Source: Medicago truncatula
Lineage: Eukaryota; Streptophyta; Magnoliopsida; Fabales; Fabaceae
Assembly: GCF_003473485.1 (NCBI RefSeq)
Contig: NC_053046.1
Location: 39,145,832-39,209,831, forward strand
Reading direction: 5' to 3'
Length of the DNA stretch: 64,000 nucleotides
Below the pieces are notes generated by a model that saw only the letters and a list, made by a program, of their open reading frames with translations, made no database searches and was not told the DNA's origin. Positions within the stretch are counted from its first letter, which is position 1. Each line of letters opens with the position of its first letter. The translations under genes and the position numbers were made by a program. Positions 58,273 to 64,000 of this stretch are shown here, in pieces.

Positions 58273-59331
58273 CTAAAGAGTGATAACATCAGTCTTAGGT
58301 GGTTCAGTTGGATCAAAATCATCAACATCAACATTTTTAGAAAGCCTCAACAAGCTCCTCATAGGTAAAATAGCTTTAGGGTTAACATCATGCATTGCCC
58401 TAGCAAACAAACACCTACATGCTTCACTTGCATTCTCAAACAACATTGTATCCCTGTTATTTGGACCCAACAAACAATGTCCCAATATTCTCAAAACTGG
58501 TTGCAACAATTCCCATGGCATTGGAACCCTACCGCTCTTAACAAACTCTTCACCACCTTCACCTACTTTCTGTATTTCAACTTCATTATTTTCTTCTTCT
58601 TCTTCTTCTTCTTCATCTTCGTCTTCATCTTCAAAATTCTTATACATGTCACCATCTTCACCAGCCCAAATCTTACAAAACTTACAAAAATCAATTTTTG
58701 GTGCAACTGGCATTTGCGAGATTTTGTTGTAAAACAACTCAAATGCAATGCCGACGATTCGAGCTCTTCGTGTTGATCGAACAGTGCCGTGTGGCTCAAG
58801 CGAAGGTGATAAAACAACGATGTTTAGATCAGTCGCACCGTTTTTATTTACTACTGCTTTGAATTCATGATACACGCTAGGGTGTGACATATCAGGGATA
58901 GTAACTGTAACAGCTTCACCGGCGCGTGAGTTTGTTTCATGCGCGTATAGTGCTAAAAGAACGGCTTCAAACCCGGCTTGCGGTTTTCTATCCGCGACTC
59001 GTGAGAGATAAACTCCGGCGATTATAGGTAGGAAACGGAGGACGGTGAGCTGGAGATCACCGACATTGGATTGGAAAGTGTCATAGAGCCAACGACAAAG
59101 ATTGTTGTCGCCAGCACCGGAGCTGGGTTGGCGGAGGAGGGTGGCGATTTGGTTGTAGATTTTGAGTTCGTTGAGGATAGAGAGAGGGGTGGTTGATGAT
59201 GTAATGGAGAGTGTTGGGTTGACGATGGTGCAAAGGGATTGGAGTGCAAATTGGATTTTATCTGAGGAGTTTGGGGTGAAGGTGACGGCTGAGGTGGTGG
59301 GTGTGGTGGCGGTGGCTTCGTCGTCGGACAT
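58273..59331 (-). CDS. HYC: Hyccin (FAM126) family protein
   Basis: Plant Hyccin proteins are subunits of the plasma-membrane PI4K-alpha1 complex with TTC7-like and EFR3-like partners, which makes PI4P. A single 352-codon exon, the length expected for plant members. The N-terminal half is the hyccin helical domain (IQFALQSLCTIV, LCRWLYDTFQS, LQLTVLRFLPIIAGVYLSR, GFEAVLLALYAHE). The middle carries RRARIVGIAFELFYNKISQMP. An acidic run (about residues 234-251) interrupts the domain. The final part has MPWELLQPVLRILGHCLLGP and ACRCLFARAMHDVNPKAILP. The start is the first ATG in frame with good context. A nearby opposite-strand frame (58280-58732) is the antisense of the acidic repeat and not a gene. 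Confidence 0.9.
   Translation of the reverse strand: MSDDEATATTPTTSAVTFTPNSSDKIQFALQSLCTIVNPTLSITSSTTPLSILNELKIYNQIATLLRQPSSGAGDNNLCRWLYDTFQSNVGDLQLTVLRFLPIIAGVYLSRVADRKPQAGFEAVLLALYAHETNSRAGEAVTVTIPDMSHPSVYHEFKAVVNKNGATDLNIVVLSPSLEPHGTVRSTRRARIVGIAFELFYNKISQMPVAPKIDFCKFCKIWAGEDGDMYKNFEDEDEDEEEEEEEENNEVEIQKVGEGGEEFVKSGRVPMPWELLQPVLRILGHCLLGPNNRDTMLFENASEACRCLFARAMHDVNPKAILPMRSLLRLSKNVDVDDFDPTEPPKTDVITL
58591..58632. repeat. TTC/GAA microsatellite in Hyccin CDS
   Basis: A run of TTC and TTCATC on the plus strand encodes the Glu/Asp tract of Hyccin on the minus strand. Confidence 0.85.
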
Positions 59332-59534
59332 TGTGTGGAAGAGAGGGTGGTGTGTTTGTGAAATGAGAGAGACAACGTTGTAACGAATGAGTTTGTGTTG
59401 TTTTGTGTAATGGTGGTAATGAATAATGAGAGAGAAGGCGTAGGTTATGGAGGAAAATTAGGATCTTAGTTGTGTTTTGATTCCATTAATCGTCTCTAAA
59501 AGAATAAGAAAAAGGTATCATGTGTAGTCATGGC

Positions 59535-60075
59535 AACAAAACCTATACCTGTTGTTACCCGCCCTAACCAAATCCGATTTGACGGGTTTTCTCCATTTTG
59601 ACTGGGTTTGGGTTTTCCCCAATTTCAAAATACGGGTATGGGACGCGTAACAGATATATAGGTACCCACCCCGAACCCATACCCAAATCCGTCCCGAATG
59701 TTGAAAATTAATTTATGTTAATATGTCATGTTATTTTGTTTGATAATAGTCGTATTATAAAAACCACCATTGATATTTAAAGGAGCAACTAAATCAATTG
59801 GTCTAACAATTGTTAAAACGAGCATATTGTTGGATAATGCATTGCAACATTTCTCTGGGGTTGCAGAAAAACTTCTATTTTTTATTTTTAAAAAAATTAT
59901 TCAATGCGGGGACGGGGATGGGGCGGGGATACCCAAACCCATCGGGGACGGGTATGGGGTTCAATTTCTCATCCCCGTTGGGTATGGGTAGGGTAACGGA
60001 TAAGTATATAAGAATCGGGTATGGGAACGGGGAATGTAAAACCCGTCCCCACCCCACCCCATTGCCATGTCTAAT
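59535..60075. mobile_element. GC-contrast non-autonomous transposon (GGGTATGGG-rich)
   Basis: Left end near CATGGCAACAAAACC and right end near CCCCATTGCCATG are inverted equivalents. Both subterminal zones are full of ACCCGTCCC/GGGTATGGG words. The middle (about 59760-59880) is ordinary AT-rich DNA. The pattern fits a non-autonomous hAT-like element, but I did not find a convincing 8-bp target duplication. Confidence 0.55.
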
Positions 60076-60218
60076 CCTGTGCATTTGAATTTTTCTTTTC
60101 CATCAAAATTTTATTTTATTTCATTCTAATTTTGATGTAACTTTGGTGTGAATAGTTTTCACGCCAACTTCTCTCTACTTTTTCTCTCTACAATAATACT
60201 CTTATTTTTGTTGAGGTT

Positions 60219-60811
60219 AAAACAACTTTAATATAAAATTTTATGGACCCGGTCCAATGATGGACCATTCTATTCTAGTGAGAGAAACTCAATCTTCTCT
60301 CTAAACTTTCTTTCTCCTTCGTTCATCGAGGAGGGGTGGTTTTAGGTCATTTTTTGACCTCGAATCACCCCTCTACATCTTTTTCCCTTTTCTTTCAATT
60401 TAAATAAGTGGTTTTCACACATATCAAGTTTTTTGTTTTTTTGTTTTTTTGTGATTTCGTCGTCTAAGTACGACATTGTGCTGTTCATCGTCTTGTGCGG
60501 CGTTTGATTTCGTGTTTTGTCGCGGTGTTTGTTTATTTCCTATTGAAAGATCGGCATCAGTCAATTACAAATTTAACCAATGATTTGGACGTCAACGTTG
60601 AAGATCCGGAAGCATGTGAATTTCGGTGAATTAGGTTTTATCATATTATTTGTAGGCATTTTGCCTTTTATGCTATTAACTTGGGTGCTGTGAGTTTGTT
60701 CACATATTCACCTTTTACGTTTTTAGCGATGTTTGTATCTGATGTAATCTATCGATTTGAATGAATGAATATCGTTTTGTTTTTGTCAAAAAAAAAAACA
60801 ACTTTAATATA
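60219..60811 (+). mobile_element. Retroposon with 17-bp target duplication
   Basis: AAAACAACTTTAATATA flanks the element perfectly (60219-60235 and 60795-60811). The element ends in TTTTTGTC plus an A-run. Its 3' zone (GATTTGAATGAATGAATAT before the tail) looks like a plant LINE end, but no ORF is present: a ~560-bp deleted LINE or a LINE-mobilised SINE. Confidence 0.85.
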
Positions 60812-60846
60812 TGATTTTAACCACAACAAACCTTGTTAAGTAAATG

Positions 60847-60970
60847 TTACTCTCTCCGTTTCTAAATATAATCAAAATTGATTTTTTAGGTTCATTCATT
60901 TAACATACATCATTAAATGAATGAACCTAAAAATTAAATTTTGCTTATATTTAGAAACGGATGGAGTAAT
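60847..60970. mobile_element. Stowaway-type MITE
   Basis: TACTCTCTCCGTTTCTAAAT at the left and ATTTAGAAACGGATGGAGTA at the right are terminal inverted repeats with TA target sites, about 120 bp apart. Internally the element is also nearly palindromic (TTTAGGTTCATTCATTTAA / TTAAATGAATGAACCTAAA). This is the Stowaway/Tc1-mariner signature. Confidence 0.92.
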
Positions 60971-61097
60971 TTGTAATAATGATCTACCATAGTTGAATTA
61001 ATGATTTCATTGAAAGAATAAAAATCACAAAAATAGACAACACATCTGACAATGAAGCGAATCTACAATATAAACAATTCAAACCTTTTCTATAAAC

Positions 61098-61690
61098 GAA
61101 AATGCTAAAGTGCACGACATATTTGTCGTGCAAATCCCAAGAAAGAGTTGAACTATTTTATTTGTCAAAAAACTCTCTGTTTCTTCATTGAAAATAACAA
61201 GTTACATGAAATTGTGACTGATATTAACTTTGACGGTGGTAAAAGTTTCCTTGTCGGTGCCTTCCCAATTTTCTCCACCTCACATGCCACAAACACAGTG
61301 CTTGCAGCACTAACGGTGATTATGCAGAGGTGGTTGTCAACAACCAATTCTCACTCCAGCGGCGTTGTGATCGTAGTCGTGGCGGCAACCGTGACGAAAA
61401 CAACGATGGAGACAAAGTGAAATTGTAAGGCAACAACGACATTGCTTGTTGTTTGTATAGATGATGAGAAGGCTATGCCTTCTACCCAGTATGCCACATA
61501 AACAATTACATAGTTGTTTCCATTTTGTTTATCTTTTGAGTTTTTTTTTATTGACAAGTTTATCTTTGATTTTTAAAAAGAAATATACCAGTAAAAATAA
61601 TAAAAAATACACCTTGCTAGTTGCAACAAAAGGAAATGTGTGTGTGGTCGTGCAAATTCGTGTGTATGTTTGTCGCACCATCTAGCAACA
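61098..61690. mobile_element. Possible MITE with GTGCACGAC ends
   Basis: The left end TGCTAAAGTGCACGACATAT is loosely mirrored by the right end TTTGTCGCACCATCTAGCA. Near the left end GCACGACATATTTGTCGTGC is a palindrome. The interior frame at 61148-61420 shows no known domain. Confidence 0.45.
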
Positions 61691-63735
61691 CTCTTCTATA
61701 AAATAAAATAGTACACGTCGCATGTTTTAGGCCTAATTATAATTTAATGTTTTTTCAATTCAAGGAGAGAGGTTACATATCAAGGATTTGGGCAATGGTT
61801 TATTTGACAACTTTTAATATCACATTAAATCGGACAATTATGTATTTTTTAATTTCATTAAATCACCTGCAAACAAAAGAAAATGAATTGTGTATAAAAA
61901 CAAGTCAAAGAAAAAATCAAATCAAATAATATTAAACCAACAATGAAGCTATTTCAAAACATAACCTCCTATATATTCCTCATTTCATTGCAATTCATTT
62001 TCATAGAATTCTCTTTCCGTAATTTTTTTGATATATCACCGTCATAGTCCCAAACCCATAACTCTCAAGCCAATTTTGTTTTGTTTTTCTAAAAACAAAT
62101 GAAATGTCGCATGGTGTAATAAACCAATCTTTCATTTCAGGGATGCTATCCTCTGTCACTAGAAGAAGAAAGTGCAAATGCATAAGTGCGAGGAGAAGAA
62201 ATAATTAAGATAATCAACCACAACATAATTCTGCTCCACTTTGTGTCATTGTTTATAAAGAATTTGCTACACTAGCAATTGTAGGGAAGAAAATTCATAT
62301 ATTGATTGTTTTGGGTTTGTTGGGTAAAATTTGTAATTTTTTAGGGGTTTCTGCTTTATGTCCTATTAAGTGATTGTAACGTTAAAATTCACTGTATAAG
62401 AATTATATAGGAGAATTAAAACAGTTTTCAGTTTATCCATCTTGGTACTCAATTTCTTTGAGTTGTGTTGCTAGGGTTTTTTTTGTCCTGATGGGATCAT
62501 GTTGTATTATGTAGAGCTTTTATGCACCATTTTTTCCACGGAAACATATTTTAGTTTGTATTTTTTAGGAAATATTTTGTTAGAAAGTGATCTTACTCAC
62601 TTCTACATACTTTGTTGTTGTTTCATTTTTCAAGAAAGTCTACGTATTCATGAAAACTGTACAAGAAGTCCACATATATTAGGTGAGAATGACCACTTTT
62701 CATTCCTTTTTTAAAATGATTATATGTGTTGATGAACTTAATTCATTTGATAGGGACATTGCATATATGTAAAGAAAATTTCTAATCGCTAAACTACTTG
62801 AAAAAAAAATTAATAGCCAATAAAACAAGTTTCAGTTTTTGGAGGATAAGTCAAATTTCAAGTGCAAATAATATATTAAATAATAATCTCTATTATAAAT
62901 ATTTGCCTTAATTTTTTTGAAAAGTACATTTGGCACATAATATTGCTTTCCATCATTAATTATTTTCAATTGTTTTTTTAATTGCTACCATTTGTTCATG
63001 TCTCTATTACTTTAGTGATATATATTTTTTTCGGTAATAATATGTTTTTAATAGTGTATTTTTAGTTGAAATTAGTAGCTTAATGAATTTGATTTTGAAC
63101 CCATCATTTTTCTGGCATTTCCTAATTATTGGTGTAAGTTGGTCCAAAAGAAGTTGTATTTACCGGATAATGTTAAGTTGTGTCCGGTTTATAATCCTAC
63201 ATGATAATCTCTTTATGTATATATTTGACTTCTTCAATATTTTTTTTTGCAAATAAATGATCTTTTGCAATTTAAAATTCGCCTCAAAAGACAACAAGTA
63301 AGATGTTGAAAGAGTTTCTTTCTCATATGATTAACCAATTCTCATCTGATTAAATTTAATTTCACAAATATAAGTTCACTAGTTTTTTTCATGTGTTAGC
63401 GAAGGTAGTGTGTAGTGATAGGTAAAGGTTATAGATGGGCAACCAAAAGTAATATATAAAATTAAAATTATAGAAAAAGAGTAGTATTTTCTAACAATTA
63501 AACCAAAGTTTTTAGCGATTTTGCTCGGTATTTCTCCTAACCATTTTCTATAATTTAAATATTAATAATTATTTTATTATTTTTTGTTTAGGTTTGAGGA
63601 GAGCGAGAGGTTTGGAGTGAGATGCTAATATTAAAAAAAATTAAGTCCAAAATGTTTTATACATACACACATCGAGACACTAGATATATCGACTCCAATG
63701 GTGTTTGGTGTACTCACTATGACTAGAGGCATATG
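61691..63735. other. AT-rich intergenic, no gene seen
   Basis: Frames are short, AT-rich and without motifs. No RNA gene or bounded repeat recognised. Confidence 0.4.
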
Positions 63736-63930
63736 TGAGTGTCGGATAGCACTTGTGTACCATTATGTTATATAACATTAGCCAATTAAGGTGTGCCATG
63801 TGGCACACACTTTAAAAAACATATATCAAATAAAGTATTTATAAAGTAACATTGGTATGTGGCACACTCTTATTGGCCAATGTTATATAACATTGGTACC
63901 TTAATGGTACACAAGTGGTGTCCGTGAGTG
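63736..63930. mobile_element. MITE with ~65-bp arms
   Basis: The left arm (CACTTGTGTACCATTATG, GTTATATAACATTAGCCAAT, GGTGTGCCATGTGGCACAC) is mirrored by the right arm (TGTGGCACACTCTTATTGGC, CAATGTTATATAACATTGG, TAATGGTACACAAGTG). TGAGTG flanks both sides (63736-63741 and 63925-63930). Confidence 0.8.
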
Positions 63931-64000
63931 CTCATGTATTACACTATGTGCTTCATTTATCAAGTGATAATAATTATATAAAGCGGTGTGTGTGTTTTTA

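Noticed and set aside
58280..58776. Plus-strand frames opposite Hyccin with Ser or Phe runs
   Set aside because: They are the complement of the GAA/GAT acidic microsatellite in the Hyccin CDS.

Overview
Plant nuclear DNA, almost certainly from a papilionoid legume of the clover/medick/pea group. The AT-rich base composition, GT-AG introns, plant-only gene families (HMGR, plant Hyccin, FAR1-related, DUF247, PSPG-box UGT, plant mobile domain) and the dense mixture of legume-style MITEs, SINEs and LTR relics all point that way. The clade assignment is inference; the sequence carries no marker that names a species.

Six genes look intact. From left to right they are: HMG-CoA reductase (671-3911, +, 4 exons); CCT subunit eta (6839-15255, +, 14 exons); very-long-chain enoyl-CoA reductase ECR/CER10 (21527-24397, -, 4 exons); a UGT92-like glycosyltransferase (41440-43009, +, 2 exons); a FAR1-related transposase-derived regulator (46417-51459, -, 5 coding exons plus a 5'UTR intron); and a single-exon Hyccin/FAM126 protein (58273-59331, -). 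I joined the exons by hand from splice sites and reading-frame continuity. They are unrelated housekeeping or regulatory genes with no operon-like logic. HMGR feeds isoprenoid synthesis, ECR feeds very-long-chain fatty acids, CCT7 folds actin/tubulin, and Hyccin scaffolds PI4K at the plasma membrane.

Between them lie broken genes and mobile DNA. 16.9-19.0 kb holds a DnaJ relic and a frameshifted DUF247 gene. 25-32 kb holds a dispersed repeat with a retroposon inserted in it, a decayed LINE RNase H domain, a 508-bp MITE and an RRP6-like exonuclease fragment with a 98-bp tandem duplication. 33-39 kb holds a plant-mobile-domain gene with one nonsense codon and long LTR remnants carrying perfect palindromes. 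43.2-45.9 kb holds a LINE tail next to a complete 1518-bp Mutator-like element. 52.9-56.3 kb holds an LTR-like block and another LINE relic. 59.5-63.9 kb holds several MITEs and retroposons.

The strongest hunt results are: (1) a Pack-MULE-like element (44332-45849) with ~140-bp terminal inverted repeats, a perfect 9-bp target duplication and what reads as two spliced exons of a captured PP4R2-like gene; (2) a short repeat inside intron 1 of the FAR1-related gene whose USE and TATA boxes are spaced like a Pol III snRNA promoter; (3) palindromic sequence words inside two different LTR-like blocks; and (4) the recent 98-bp duplication of an RRP6-like exon segment.
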